A DNA stretch of 64,000 nucleotides from Stutzerimonas zhaodongensis (GTDB lineage: Bacteria; Pseudomonadota; Gammaproteobacteria; Pseudomonadales; Pseudomonadaceae), in NCBI RefSeq assembly GCF_003696365.1, contig NZ_RFFM01000001.1, forward strand, positions 1,255,852 to 1,319,851, read 5' to 3'. The position numbers and the translations under genes were made by a program. The notes below the pieces were generated by a model that saw only the letters and a program-made list of their open reading frames with translations, was not told where the DNA came from and searched no databases. Positions 44,009 through 55,091 of this stretch are shown in pieces (position 1 is the first letter of the stretch; each line of letters starts with the position of its first letter).

Positions 44009-45313
44009 TCAGCTTTCTGTGTACTCTGGCTCGAGTTCGAGCACTGCGAGCAGCTCTGGATGCATGATTGTCTGTAGCTGCGGATCGGCAATGAATAACC
44101 CGTGTGCACCATCGGGAATTCCGCTGCTGATCCGATAAGGCGTTCCGTCAGCGTCGACCGTGAGCTGGGAAAGGTCCAGGTAGCGCGCTTCGCAGGGATT
44201 CTTGTTCGCGTCCCGAAGAACGACCACTTTGGGGCGCAGATGCAGCTGAGGATGTTTTTCCAACACCAAACCCACTTCGCCCGTATGCAGCTCTACCAAC
44301 GTGCCCACCGGGAACACGCCGAGCCAGCGTATGAATTCTTGCACCAGCGCATCATCGAATTGCTGCCCGGCACTGCTACGAAGTACATCGTAAGCAGCTT
44401 GAATCGGCCGTGCGTTGTCATAGGAACGATGGCTGGTGATTGCATCGAATGCATCGACGATGGTGATAACTCGGGTTGTGAACGGGATTTGGTAGTCATC
44501 CAGTCCCAACGGGTAGCCTTTGCCATCCAGCCGCTCGTGGTGTCCATGCGCGGCCTGCACTGCCGCCGCAGGAATGTCGTCCTGGCCTCGGAGCGCCTCA
44601 TACCCAAAGGTGGGGTGCAGCTTGATGTGGCGAAACTCTTCCTCGGTCAGCTTGCCTGGCTTGTTCAGGACAGCCGGGTCGATCTTCATCTTGCCTACGT
44701 CATGCAGCAGACCGGCGATACCGAGCGTCTCGATCTTATCGTCCGACAAACCAAGGTGTGTCCCGAAGCCCATCGCCAAAATAGAGACGGAAAGGCAGTG
44801 AAGGCTGGTGTAAAGGTCCTGCGATTTTAGCCGTGTTAGCCAGAGCATCGCACTTTCATTGCGCAACATGCTCTCTAGGTTTCGCTTAACCAAAGCCTGA
44901 CAGGCTTTGGTATCGATGGCCCGTCCCTGCTGAACGTCGAGGAGAACCTGATCCAGGACTAATGTGCTGCTGCGATAGGCTTCACGCGCCTCCTGCACTT
45001 CCAGCGAGAGCGGTATTCGGGTCATCTTGCGGGTGACGCGCAGCGGGGTCGCAGACGGTAAGATCATCTGCCCCTGGTCGACCAAGACCCGGCGGGTGTC
45101 ATCAACGAATACATAGTCGCAGCGCTCGCGAACTGCCTGGATATGCTCGAGCTTCAACAGGGGGAACCCCTGAAACAGAAAATCGGTCTGACGCCACGGC
45201 CGATCCAGCTCGCAGATATACATGCCGAGCTCCAGATGGCTGACATGCAGGCGACGCTTTGTCGCAACCTCGACGACGTTGGGTCGCTTGCGCTTGCTTT
45301 TGAATAACTTCAT
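44009..45313 (-). CDS. HD-GYP-domain cyclic-di-GMP phosphodiesterase
   Basis: 434 residues. N-terminal DUF3391 (about 10-140), common in front of this domain, followed by HD-GYP. The metal site has AGLLHDVGKMKIDP, and the GYP part reads HHERLDGKGYPLGL. Both signature motifs are intact, so an active c-di-GMP hydrolase is likely. Soluble; no membrane segment. It is a single gene whose upstream 230 bp contain no other gene before the tRNA. In pseudomonads such proteins influence motility and biofilm. Confidence 0.9.
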   Translation of the reverse strand: MKLFKSKRKRPNVVEVATKRRLHVSHLELGMYICELDRPWRQTDFLFQGFPLLKLEHIQAVRERCDYVFVDDTRRVLVDQGQMILPSATPLRVTRKMTRIPLSLEVQEAREAYRSSTLVLDQVLLDVQQGRAIDTKACQALVKRNLESMLRNESAMLWLTRLKSQDLYTSLHCLSVSILAMGFGTHLGLSDDKIETLGIAGLLHDVGKMKIDPAVLNKPGKLTEEEFRHIKLHPTFGYEALRGQDDIPAAAVQAAHGHHERLDGKGYPLGLDDYQIPFTTRVITIVDAFDAITSHRSYDNARPIQAAYDVLRSSAGQQFDDALVQEFIRWLGVFPVGTLVELHTGEVGLVLEKHPQLHLRPKVVVLRDANKNPCEARYLDLSQLTVDADGTPYRISSGIPDGAHGLFIADPQLQTIMHPELLAVLELEPEYTES

Positions 45314-45543
45314 AAAAGCCTTTCCTGGCTCTTCATATTCACTATGCTCAGCTGCGGGACCGCAGGATTCGATGCCAATAGCCCTATGAACCTTAGAGCA
45401 ACATAAGGTTCATCGCCAACGACCACTTTGCCAGTACCCGAACAGCCGCTTAAGCGCATGAAAAAACTAAAAAACTTTTTGCCATACTGAAACTGTTCGG
45501 CTACATTAGCGCGCCTCGACGGACATCAAGCCCGTCGAGACCC

Positions 45544-45633
45544 GGTGAGGTGTCCGAGCGGTTGAAGGAGCACGCCTGGAAAGTGTGTATACGAGAAATC
45601 GTATCGTGGGTTCGAATCCCACCCTCACCGCCA
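45544..45633 (+). tRNA. tRNA-Ser (anticodon GGA)
   Basis: A 90-nt tRNA with long variable arm. Acceptor arm GGTGAGG pairs with CCTCACC, the anticodon stem is CACGC/GTGTG with loop CTGGAAA (GGA at 45578-45580), T-arm GTGGGTTCGAATCCCAC, and CCA is encoded at 45631-45633. It reads UCC and UCU serine codons. Confidence 0.97.
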
Positions 45634-45641
45634 GATCGAAC

Positions 45642-45673
45642 ACAAGGCCCCGTTTATCGGGGCCTTGTCGTTT
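45642..45673 (+). terminator. Terminator after tRNA-Ser
   Basis: ACAAGGCCCCG and CGGGGCCTTGT form a perfect 11-bp stem with a TTTAT loop, followed by CGTTT. It is nine bases after the tRNA CCA end. Confidence 0.9.
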
Positions 45674-46169
45674 GCGGGTTGCGATACGGCCATAGTCAGC
45701 CTTGAGCTCCTGTATCACCACCCTGCATATACATCGCCTCGACTGTTTCGATTCGACCCGCCATGCGCGATCCGCGAGCACGGCGTTTCCAATCGAGCCA
45801 ACATCGATTGACCACACGATGGCTTTGCAGTCATTGCCGAAGCTGCTCTTCGTACTTCGAGCGCGTACTGACAAGTGGTCACAGCCCAGTTCGCGAACCT
45901 GCCCAAGCCACGCTTGCTAATGCCAAAGCCAGAGAGGCCGACCGTTTCGCAGTGATGGCCCGTAGTAGCCATCCCGGTAAAAGAACATGTCGCCAACCTG
46001 GAAGTCAGTCAACGCGCTTCACTCGCCCCCAGGCATGCAAGGCATACCTTCGATCCTTTGGTCTGCATATTGCTTGACTCAAACCAGACAAGTACGAGGG
46101 CCGCTTCTCCGCCGCCATACATTCCGGTGCCGGAGGCAAAGCGTTATAACAATCAACAAGGCCGCCATC
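45674..46169. other. About 500 bp without a recognised gene
   Basis: Between the tRNA terminator and the next genes, no frame on either strand shows a known family or a good start. One minus-strand frame here (45715-45996) is moderately long but has no ribosome-binding site. It may be decayed sequence beside the tRNA gene. I saw no repeat of the tRNA 3' end that would mark an integration site. Confidence 0.4.
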
Positions 46170-46265
46170 ATGTTCAAAGAGAAAAAGATCAGACAGGCTA
46201 CGATGATCCTTTTGGCCACAACGATAATACTGGTCCTTCCGAATCTGACCCGTCTTTTCAGTTGA
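46170..46265 (+). CDS. Possible single-span membrane microprotein upstream of rhodanese
   Basis: A 31-residue frame from ATG 46170, with AAGG 11 bp upstream. It has a basic start (MFKEKKIRQ), one strongly hydrophobic stretch (MILLATTIILVLPNL) and a short tail. The stop is 7 bp before the rhodanese ATG, close enough for an operon and translational coupling. Basic-in topology with a single helix is typical of small membrane proteins. Family not recognised. Confidence 0.4.
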   Translation: MFKEKKIRQATMILLATTIILVLPNLTRLFS

Positions 46266-46272
46266 GATCATC

Positions 46273-46647
46273 ATGAAGAAAACGCGCGCAGGCATGTATC
46301 GCTTCACTCCCCTGCTACTCGCCACAGCAGTGACCGCAAATGCTGGCGACATCGACAAGCCTGCAGCCCTCTCGGCCCTGCAGGAGTCCAACAGCGTATT
46401 GATCGATGTACGCACGGAGCAGGAACATGCCGAAGGTGCCCTTCCCGGCGCCAAGCGGATCGAGACAGCAGAGCTCTCTGAGCGTATTGGCTCCGTCGCA
46501 CCTGACAAGGATGCGCCAATCGTTTTGTACTGTCGCAGCGGAAGGCGTTCATCGGCTGCTCAGGATCTGCTTCAGGAGCTGGGCTACAGCAGGGTCATCA
46601 ATGCGGGTGCTTATGATGATCTGAAAACAGTCGTGCAGTATCCCTGA
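46273..46647 (+). CDS. Periplasmic rhodanese-domain protein (PspE-like)
   Basis: 124 residues. Signal peptide MKKTRAGMYRFTPLLLATAV with probable cleavage after TANA. One rhodanese domain follows: SVLIDVRTEQEHAEGALPGA near residue 40 and the active-site loop YCRSGRRSSAA with Cys as nucleophile. The loop resembles PspE and GlpE. It probably transfers sulfane sulfur in the periplasm. Start and spacing relative to the upstream microprotein suggest co-translation. Confidence 0.88.
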   Translation: MKKTRAGMYRFTPLLLATAVTANAGDIDKPAALSALQESNSVLIDVRTEQEHAEGALPGAKRIETAELSERIGSVAPDKDAPIVLYCRSGRRSSAAQDLLQELGYSRVINAGAYDDLKTVVQYP

Positions 46648-46783
46648 CCAGTTTACGCTCAGCGTCATCTCCACCTCGTTTCGCCTTCCCTTCGATTTGC
46701 GGGAACTAATGCGCGGCCGTGGCTACTGAAAAAGGACCCACAGCTTCAGCGCCTGGTTGCGCATGCCCGGAGGAAACGAATTG

Positions 46784-47905
46784 ATGAATTGGGATGTGAT
46801 GTTGAACGAAGGCCTTTGGATCAACATCGCCATAATCGCCGGCGTCACCATAGCCAGCTATCTCGTGTTGCAGACCGTTGTGCGAATCGTCACCAATCGA
46901 TTGCGCAAACTGGCTAAGGGATCCAGAAGCGGTTTCGTCGGTATTGCCGCTGAAATGCTCAGCCGCACCAGCCACATCCTCCTGATCGCGTTGTCATTGC
47001 TGGTTGCACTGAAGGTTGTGCAACTACCGGAGCGCTGGGAATCGGCGATGTCCCATGGCTGGTTCATCGCTCTGGCATTTCAAATCGCGCTTTGGCTTGA
47101 TACAGGCGTACGCCTGTGGATGGATAGCCTGACCCATGACGGCAAGACGCGTAACCCGGTAACGACTACGATCATCGGCATCATGGTGCGCATCGTTGTA
47201 TGGACGATGATGCTGCTATCGGTCCTCGCCAACCTCGGCGTCGACATTACCGCAATGGTCGCCAGCCTTGGCGTCGGCGGTATCGCTATTGCCCTGGCCG
47301 TCCAGACGCTGCTCAGTGATGTGTTCGCCTCACTGTCCATCGGCGTGGACAAGCCGTTCGAGATCGGCGACTTCGTAGTATTCGGTGAGGTCGCGGGCAA
47401 CATCGAGCACATCGGCCTGAAGACCACACGCATCCGCGCGCTCAGCGGCGAGCAGATCGTCTGTGCAAATGCCGATCTGCTCAAGCAGACCTTGCATAAC
47501 TACAAGCGCATGAATACGCGCCGCATCGTCTTCAAGTTCGGTATCACCTATAACACCCCTTCCGAGAAGGTGCGCGAGGTTGCGGCACTGGTGAGGCAGA
47601 TCATTGATGGGGTAGAGAACGCCAAATTCGACCGCGCGCATTTCCTTGCATTCGATGACAGCCAGCTGACCTTCGAGGTCGTCTACATCATGCAAGTCTC
47701 GGACTACAACAAGTACATGGATGCGCAGCAGGAGATCAACCTGCAGCTGCTTGACGGCATACGCGGCATGGGCGTGCAATTCGCTTTCCCTACTCGCAGC
47801 GTAGAATTCATCGGAGGAAGTTTCCCCGAACTGACCGTCGCCGGTGTACCGAAGGAAAAGCCTGCCGCCAATCAGGACTCACCAGCCGCCCTCCCAACTG
47901 CGTGA
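46784..47905 (+). CDS. MscS-family mechanosensitive channel
   Basis: 373 residues from ATG 46784, with AGGA at a fair distance upstream. Several N-terminal hydrophobic segments are followed by the pore helix region TAMVASLGVGGIAIALAVQT near residue 155, whose Gly/Ala pattern is the MscS TM3 signature, and the beta domain with DKPFEIGDFVVFGEVAGNIE. The C-terminal vestibule part completes the protein. It opens on osmotic downshift. Length places it in the YbdG/YbiO range rather than small MscS (286). Confidence 0.9.
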   Translation: MNWDVMLNEGLWINIAIIAGVTIASYLVLQTVVRIVTNRLRKLAKGSRSGFVGIAAEMLSRTSHILLIALSLLVALKVVQLPERWESAMSHGWFIALAFQIALWLDTGVRLWMDSLTHDGKTRNPVTTTIIGIMVRIVVWTMMLLSVLANLGVDITAMVASLGVGGIAIALAVQTLLSDVFASLSIGVDKPFEIGDFVVFGEVAGNIEHIGLKTTRIRALSGEQIVCANADLLKQTLHNYKRMNTRRIVFKFGITYNTPSEKVREVAALVRQIIDGVENAKFDRAHFLAFDDSQLTFEVVYIMQVSDYNKYMDAQQEINLQLLDGIRGMGVQFAFPTRSVEFIGGSFPELTVAGVPKEKPAANQDSPAALPTA

Positions 47906-47915
47906 AGGCATCGCG

Positions 47916-47938
47916 CGGCGGCCCACAACAGGCCGCCG
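47916..47938. terminator. Hairpin between convergent mscS-type and acsA genes
   Basis: CGGCGGCC and GGCCGCCG form a perfect 8-bp stem with a 7-nt loop, in the 39-bp gap between the two stop codons. No T run; a shared terminator is inferred from position. Confidence 0.55.
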
Positions 47939-47944
47939 TCGTGT

Positions 47945-49903
47945 TCATCCCTGCGCGCGCATCCGTTTATGGATATCGATCAATTGCGGAACGACCCCCG
48001 GATCGGCGAGGGTCGAGATGTCGCCCAATTGATCAAACTCGTCAGTCGCAATCTTGCGCAGGATGCGGCGCATGATCTTGCCGGACCGCGTTTTCGGTAA
48101 GCCGGGCGCCCACTGAATCACATCTGGCACGGCGATGGGGCCAATCTCCTTACGTACCCACTGCTGGAGCTCCTGGCGCAGTTGATCAGATGGTTCTTCG
48201 CCCGCCACCAAGGTCACATACACGTAGATGCCCTGGCCCTTGAGCGAATGAGGTACTCCAACTACCGCCGCTTCGGCCACCTTCCGATGAGCGACCATGG
48301 CACTCTCTATTTCCGCGGTGCCCATGCGATGGCCAGAGACGTTGAGTACGTCGTCTACCCGCCCGGTGATCCAGTAGTAGCCGTCTTCGTCGCGCCGCGC
48401 GCCATCACCGGTGAAGTACATGCCACGGAACGTCTTGAAGTAGGTGTCGACGAAGCGGTCGTGGTCACGATAGATGCTGCGCATCTGACCCGGCCAGGAA
48501 TCGAGGATAACCAGATTGCCTTCAGTCGCGCCCTCGAGCAGATTACCCAGGTTGTCCACCAGACCCGGCACCACACCAAAGAAAGGCCGTGTGGCTGAGC
48601 CGGGTTTCAACGCAGTCGCGCCTGGCAGCGGTGTGATCAGAATGCCGCCCGTCTCGGTTTGCCACCAGGTATCGACGATCGGACAGCGCGATTTCCCCAC
48701 CGTCTCGTAATACCAGTGCCAAGCCTCAGGGTTGATCGGTTCGCCGACACTGCCGAGCAGCCGCAGGCTCGAACCATCGGCGCCCTCCATCGCCGCCGCA
48801 CCTTCAGCCATCATCGCGCGGATCGCCGTGGGCGCGGTGTAGAGGATATTTACCTTGTGCTTGTCGATGATGCTGGCGATACGGGTGACATCCGGATGGT
48901 TGGGGACACCCTCGTACATCAGTGTCGTCGCGCCGTTGGCCAAGGGCCCGTAGACCAGGTAGCTATGGCCAGTGATCCAGCCCACATCGGCGGTACACCA
49001 ATAGACCTCGCCAGCCCGGTAGTCGAAGACCCGCTCGTGGGTGAGCGCCGCGTATAGCAGGTAGCCGCCAGAGGTATGCAGCACGCCCTTGGGCTTTCCG
49101 GTAGAACCGGATGTATAGAGGATGAATAACGGTTCTTCAGCCCCCATTTCCTTCGGCGCGCAGACATCCCCCGCGACCCGCATCAGATCCTCGTACCAGA
49201 TATCGCGATGCTGATTCCACTTGATGTCACCGCCAGTACGCCGCACCACAATGATCTTCTGAACGCAGCCGGTCTGCGGGTTGGTCAGGGCCTCGTCGAC
49301 ATTGGCCTTGAGCGGCACAGTCTTACCACCGCGCAAACCTTCGTCGGCCGTTATCACCACTTTGGAACTGCCGTCGATAATACGCCCGGCGAGCGCCTCG
49401 GGCGAAAAGCCACCGAACACTACCGAATGAATGGCACCAATACGCGCACAGGCGAGCATCGCCACGGCCACCTCGGGAATCATCGGCATGTAGATGGTTA
49501 CCACATCTCCACGGTGCACATCTTGCCCACGAAGGGCATTAGCGAATTTGCTCACTTCATGGTGCAGTTCACGATAGGTGATGCGGCGATGCTCGGAAGG
49601 GTCATCGCCTTCCCAGATGATCGCCACCTCATCGCCGCGCTGTTCCAGATGGCGGTCCAGGCAATTGGAGGAGACATTTAGCGTACCGTCGGCGAACCAT
49701 TTGATGTCGACGTGATGATCGTCAAAGGAGGTCTGCTTGACGCGCGTAAAGGGTTTTATCCAATCGAGGCGCGAGGCCTGCTCGCGCCAGAAGCCGTCAG
49801 GGTTGACCACTGACTGCTGATACATGGCCTTATAAGCGGCCTCGTCAGTCAACGACCGGGCGGCCACTTCAGGATTCACGGGATACAGTGACGCAGCGCT
49901 CAT
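47945..49903 (-). CDS. acsA: Acetyl-CoA synthetase (acetate-CoA ligase)
   Basis: 652 residues from ATG 49903, chosen because GAGG lies 8 bp before it; the ATG at 49909 would be too near. AMP-forming ligase: [19 protein letters not shown] near residue 265 (P-loop), [11 protein letters not shown]-like [35 protein letters not shown], and the acetylatable Lys in [15 protein letters not shown] near 605. It activates acetate to acetyl-CoA. It lies next to the TRAP/LysR/CoA-transferase group, an arrangement resembling PA0877-PA0887 of P. aeruginosa (by memory). Confidence 0.96.
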   Translation of the reverse strand: MSAASLYPVNPEVAARSLTDEAAYKAMYQQSVVNPDGFWREQASRLDWIKPFTRVKQTSFDDHHVDIKWFADGTLNVSSNCLDRHLEQRGDEVAIIWEGDDPSEHRRITYRELHHEVSKFANALRGQDVHRGDVVTIYMPMIPEVAVAMLACARIGAIHSVVFGGFSPEALAGRIIDGSSKVVITADEGLRGGKTVPLKANVDEALTNPQTGCVQKIIVVRRTGGDIKWNQHRDIWYEDLMRVAGDVCAPKEMGAEEPLFILYTSGSTGKPKGVLHTSGGYLLYAALTHERVFDYRAGEVYWCTADVGWITGHSYLVYGPLANGATTLMYEGVPNHPDVTRIASIIDKHKVNILYTAPTAIRAMMAEGAAAMEGADGSSLRLLGSVGEPINPEAWHWYYETVGKSRCPIVDTWWQTETGGILITPLPGATALKPGSATRPFFGVVPGLVDNLGNLLEGATEGNLVILDSWPGQMRSIYRDHDRFVDTYFKTFRGMYFTGDGARRDEDGYYWITGRVDDVLNVSGHRMGTAEIESAMVAHRKVAEAAVVGVPHSLKGQGIYVYVTLVAGEEPSDQLRQELQQWVRKEIGPIAVPDVIQWAPGLPKTRSGKIMRRILRKIATDEFDQLGDISTLADPGVVPQLIDIHKRMRAQG

Positions 49904-50149
49904 GGTCATTACCTCACTCGTCGGTCTCGTTATTGTTTGAATAACCCCTGTCTTACAGGCGAACCATACGAATCCAAACCAAGCGCCTGGCAGACTTAAT
50001 ATTCGAGCTACGCCGGGCCGCAGTGTTCCGGCGCGCGACCGGCCGTCTCCAAAAGAGCATAGACCCTTCACCGGATGTGTACTTCCCGTTAGAAGGCTGT
50101 CGAAACACTACCGGCGCACCAAGCCCGCCACGCCAGATCAGCCTCACTG

Positions 50150-51490
50150 ATGTCAGCCCCCTCGAACACCATTTACCGTCTCGTCAAGAGAGTTTCGGAA
50201 AGCATCGCCTTCTATCCGGCGCTGATTACGAGCCTCTACGCCATGCTTGCAGCTGGGATGCTCGCCTTCGAGGCGACTTCATTGGCTGCGTCGATACGTG
50301 GTTATTTCCCGTCCGGCCTGACCGATACCGACACGGGCCGGGAGATTCTCGGCACGTTGATCACCAGTATCGTCTCGCTGACCGTCTTCAGCTTCTCCAT
50401 GGTAATGGTCGTACTCAACGGCGCAGCCGCCAGACTGACGCCTCGCGTCCTTCCGGGGCTGATCAGCGACACCCGTAACCGGGTGATCCTCGGCATTTAC
50501 CTGGGGAGCACGCTCTACTATCTGCTGCTGATCAGCACCATCAACAAGAGCCACCCGAACGATCTCCCCTCGACCGGACTGCTACTCGCTTTACTGATGG
50601 GCATTTTCAGCCTGGCGATGTTCGTGGTGTTCATCCGCTCTGTTTCGCAATCGATTCAGGTCGACTGGGTGCTGAGCCAGCTCTATAGCGGCGCATGCGC
50701 GACGCTGGACAAACGCAAGAAACGTCTCGCCAGCGCAGGCGCGATGCCAGATGATCAGGACTGGTGGTGTTTGCCAGCAGCCAAGCCTGGCTACCTGCGT
50801 GCGGTGAACGAGCGACGCTTGGGCGAACTGTTGAGCACGCGCAGCCTGAAGGCCGTGGTGCAGGTGGAGCCGGGCTTCTTTCTGGTAGTGGGCCATCCAC
50901 TGATCCGTTTCAGCCAGCCTTTGAGCGAAGACGATCAGGCGAGGGCGAGCGACTGTTTCGACTTCCACAATAACGAATTTGCCAGCGCTAACGTCTCATA
51001 TGGCATGCGGCAAATCTCTGAAATCGCCGTCAAGGCGATCAGCCCGGCAATCAACGACCCAGGCACTGCCATGCGGGCGATCAACCTGATCAGCGTGCTG
51101 CTGCAGCGCCTGGGCGGGGTCCCACCATTCGATGTCGGCTGTTTCGACCAAGGCCAACCGCGCTTGTACTACCCGCAGTTAGCCATGCAACGGATGCTGG
51201 AAATGGTGATCGCTCCAATTCGGGTCTATGCCAGTCAGGATCCGCTAGTAATGATCACGCTGCTGCAATGCATGAAGAACGCCATCCTCGACAGTCCAAG
51301 CGAAGAACAGATAGCTGCCATCCATGAGGAGATCCGGGCCTTGCGCGATCAGGCAGACGCCCATGTGGAGAACTGGCGGGACCGGCAGGCAGTGAACGAT
51401 GCACTTCAGAGGCTGTTAAAGCTGGAAGGAAGAAAGCATCCATGCGTGCAGTTGTTGCCAATCGAAAGCAAAAGCCTGGTGCCTGACTGA
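50150..51490 (+). CDS. DUF2254 membrane protein
   Basis: 446 residues. Four hydrophobic segments in the first 165 residues (LITSLYAMLAAGMLAFEATS, LGTLITSIVSLTVFSFSMVM, YLGSTLYYLLLISTI, LLLALLMGIFSLAMFVVFI), then a soluble domain with QISEIAVKAISPAINDPGTA near residue 290, the signature of DUF2254. No catalytic residues known. Single gene, convergent with the TRAP protein. Function unknown. Confidence 0.85.
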   Translation: MSAPSNTIYRLVKRVSESIAFYPALITSLYAMLAAGMLAFEATSLAASIRGYFPSGLTDTDTGREILGTLITSIVSLTVFSFSMVMVVLNGAAARLTPRVLPGLISDTRNRVILGIYLGSTLYYLLLISTINKSHPNDLPSTGLLLALLMGIFSLAMFVVFIRSVSQSIQVDWVLSQLYSGACATLDKRKKRLASAGAMPDDQDWWCLPAAKPGYLRAVNERRLGELLSTRSLKAVVQVEPGFFLVVGHPLIRFSQPLSEDDQARASDCFDFHNNEFASANVSYGMRQISEIAVKAISPAINDPGTAMRAINLISVLLQRLGGVPPFDVGCFDQGQPRLYYPQLAMQRMLEMVIAPIRVYASQDPLVMITLLQCMKNAILDSPSEEQIAAIHEEIRALRDQADAHVENWRDRQAVNDALQRLLKLEGRKHPCVQLLPIESKSLVPD

Positions 51491-51542
51491 TTCAAACTGC
51501 CGCTCAGCCTTTTAAGCCTGACACGGCAGGTGAAAGCCTCGA

Positions 51543-52580
<1,038 letters not shown>

Positions 52581-52648
52581 CTAGGACGACTCTACTCTGC
52601 GGTTCTTTATCGCCGACATTCATATTTGACCAACCAGGGCTTCGCCTC

Positions 52649-53590
52649 TTACGAAGGCTTCGATGCAAACCGGTCGCTTTCCGTAGCCCTGTAACCACTG
52701 CCTTCGCGGGCGGTGAGATGATCGAGCATTTGCCGCGCAGTCACCGACAGGCTCTCAAGGTTGCGCACACCCAGCTTCAGTTCCCGCAGGGCCCATGGAT
52801 CCGTCAGTGGCACGATCGCCACATCCAGTGCCGGCAAATAGTTACGGACCACCTGCTCGGGGAGTACACCAATTCCCATGCCTGTATGAATCATGCGACA
52901 GATCGCTTCAAAGCTGCGCACCTGAATGCGCAGCCTTAGCGGCGTACCCACCTGCTGCGCGGACTGCTGCAACAGCGCGTGAAGCGAAGCATCCTGCTGC
53001 AGCCCGATGAAGTCGAAACCGGCAGCATCTCGTAGGGCTATGTCGCTGTGATTGGCCAGTGGATGGTCTCGCGGCGTCACAAGCACCAGTCTGTCCTCGC
53101 GATAGCTAAACACCTGTAGGTCGTCGGCTGGCATATGCCCAGCGAAGATACCGATATCGGTCAGCCCTTCACGCAACGCTCGTAACGTGTCACTGCTGAC
53201 CCGCTCCTCGAGGTCGATCTTCACCTCAGGATGCAAGCGAGCGAAGTCGCTAAGATCCTCAGGGAGGAACTCGATTACCGCCGAAGTGTTGGCGTGGATG
53301 CGGACGTGGCCCTTCACGCCCTGGCTGAATTCGCTGAGATCGGCATCCATCTGTTGCAGGCCATCGAGCAGATTACGAGCGTGATGCAACAGCGCGTGAC
53401 CGGCAGGCGATAACTCAACACCCTTGGGCTGGCGATACAACAGGTTCACGCCCAGCTGGCTTTCCAGATCGCTGATGCGCTTGCTCACTGCCGCAAGCGC
53501 CAAGTGCTCACGTTCGGCGGCCCGGGTAAGGCTGCGTTCGTCGGCAACAGCCACGAACAGGCGCAGGGTTACGAAATCGACACGCAGCAT
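52649..53590 (-). CDS. LysR-family transcriptional regulator
   Basis: 313 residues from ATG 53590. N-terminal winged helix-turn-helix (LRLFVAVADERSLTRAAERE, LALAAVSKRISDLESQLGVN) and a LysR substrate-binding domain from about residue 90. It is divergent from the CoA-transferase gene with about 175 bp between the two start codons, the usual arrangement for a LysR regulator of its neighbour. The inducer is unknown; a dicarboxylate or CoA precursor is a reasonable guess. Confidence 0.9.
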   Translation of the reverse strand: MLRVDFVTLRLFVAVADERSLTRAAEREHLALAAVSKRISDLESQLGVNLLYRQPKGVELSPAGHALLHHARNLLDGLQQMDADLSEFSQGVKGHVRIHANTSAVIEFLPEDLSDFARLHPEVKIDLEERVSSDTLRALREGLTDIGIFAGHMPADDLQVFSYREDRLVLVTPRDHPLANHSDIALRDAAGFDFIGLQQDASLHALLQQSAQQVGTPLRLRIQVRSFEAICRMIHTGMGIGVLPEQVVRNYLPALDVAIVPLTDPWALRELKLGVRNLESLSVTARQMLDHLTAREGSGYRATESDRFASKPS

Positions 53591-53765
53591 AATTGACTCT
53601 CGTATTCGCAGATGACGAACCGAGGACAATAAACCGGCCAGGGCTAAAAGGCATCACCCGCCATCCTTCGTGCTTTACGAAACCAACCTTTGCTATTCGG
53701 TAATTGTCCGCAGCGATCCGGTCGGTCATCCTGCACACATGAATCGACCCGCCACAGGTGTAGCG

Positions 53766-54968
53766 ATGAGTGAACAGAATGGGGCCGGCCTGCCACTGCA
53801 AGGTCTGAAGGTCATCGAGATGGGCCAGCTGATTGCCGGACCCTTCGCAAGCAAAATGCTCGGCGAATTCGGTGCGGAAGTAGTCAAGATCGAACCGCCG
53901 GGCGTCGGTGACCCGCTGCGCAAATGGCGCAAACTCAAGGACGGCACCTCGCTCTGGTGGCACGTGCAGTCACGCAACAAACAGTCGGTAACGCTAGACC
54001 TGAAGGAACCCGAAGGCCAGCAGATCGTCCGCCAGCTGGTCGCCGAAGCGGACGTGTTGGTGGAAAACTTTCGCCCTGGCACGCTTGAAGGCTGGGGGCT
54101 GGGCTGGGACGAGCTGTCGAAGCTCAACCCACGCCTGATCATGTTGCGCATCTCCGGCTACGGTCAAACCGGACCTTACCGCGACCTCCCAGGCTTCGGC
54201 GTAATCGGTGAAGCCATGGGCGGCCTGCGGCACCTGTCCGGATACCCGGGCCAGCCTCCGGTACGCGTGGGTGTAAGCATCGGCGATTCGCTGTCATCGC
54301 TATATGGCGTCATCGGTGTTCTGCTCGCCCTGCAAGAGCGCAACCGCAGCGGCATTGGCCAGGAAATCGATGTGGCGCTGTACGAATCCGTGTTCGCGAT
54401 GATGGAAAGCCTGGTGCCTGAGTACGATGCTTTCGACTATGTCCGCGAGCCGGCCGGCAGTGCCCTTCCAGGAATCACGCCATCGAACTCCTACCTATGC
54501 AGCGATGGTGCCTATGTGCTGATCGCCGGCAATGGCGACAGTATCTACAAGCGTTTGATGATGCTGATGGGCCGCCAGGATCTGGCCGACGATCCGCGCT
54601 TCGCCCATAACGATGGCCGCGCCTTACATGCCGAGCTGATAGACACGGCTATTGGTGAATGGACCGTTCAACATAGTCGCGATGACGTCATTGAGGCGCT
54701 GAAAGCAGCGCGCGTCCCGGCCGGCTACCCCTACACCGCCGCCGATATCGTCAAGGACCCGCACTACCTGGCCCGGCAGATGATCGAGCAGGTGCAGACT
54801 TTCGCCGGCCCGCTCAAGGTGCCGGGCGTGCTTCCCAAACTCAGTCGTACACCCGGGCGTATCGGCGCTGGAGGCCCGAAACTGGGCGAGCATACCGAGG
54901 ATGTTTTGGCGGGGCTTGGCCTGACCGAAGCGCAAGTCAGGGGGTTGCGTGAACGCGGGGTCATCTAA
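53766..54968 (+). CDS. CaiB/BaiF-type CoA-transferase
   Basis: 400 residues from ATG 53766; an ATG nine codons earlier (53739) is possible. Class-III CoA-transferase: LKVIEMGQLIAGPFASKMLG near residue 15, ADVLVENFRPGTLEGWGLGW near 96, and the catalytic Asp at 174 in SIGDSLSSLYG. Such enzymes move CoA from succinyl-CoA or another donor to a carboxylate. The next gene is an HMG-CoA-lyase-like enzyme, and the two would activate and cleave a 3-hydroxy carboxylic acid. Regulated probably by the divergent LysR protein. Confidence 0.9.
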   Translation: MSEQNGAGLPLQGLKVIEMGQLIAGPFASKMLGEFGAEVVKIEPPGVGDPLRKWRKLKDGTSLWWHVQSRNKQSVTLDLKEPEGQQIVRQLVAEADVLVENFRPGTLEGWGLGWDELSKLNPRLIMLRISGYGQTGPYRDLPGFGVIGEAMGGLRHLSGYPGQPPVRVGVSIGDSLSSLYGVIGVLLALQERNRSGIGQEIDVALYESVFAMMESLVPEYDAFDYVREPAGSALPGITPSNSYLCSDGAYVLIAGNGDSIYKRLMMLMGRQDLADDPRFAHNDGRALHAELIDTAIGEWTVQHSRDDVIEALKAARVPAGYPYTAADIVKDPHYLARQMIEQVQTFAGPLKVPGVLPKLSRTPGRIGAGGPKLGEHTEDVLAGLGLTEAQVRGLRERGVI

Positions 54969-55091
54969 GCGACCGCGGCCATCGTAGGGTGGGCTTCACC
55001 CCACGTTTCAGTATTTCTGCGATCCCCCTTCACGGCGCTGTCGCCTTTTATCACGCTCCAACAAGCAGCGCTTTCACGAACGGAGATACCC

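Noticed and set aside
45506-45874. Minus-strand frame of 122 codons across the tRNA gene containing VGFEPTIRF
   Set aside because: It reads the tRNA-Ser gene backwards, a well-known false protein in annotations; no ribosome-binding site.
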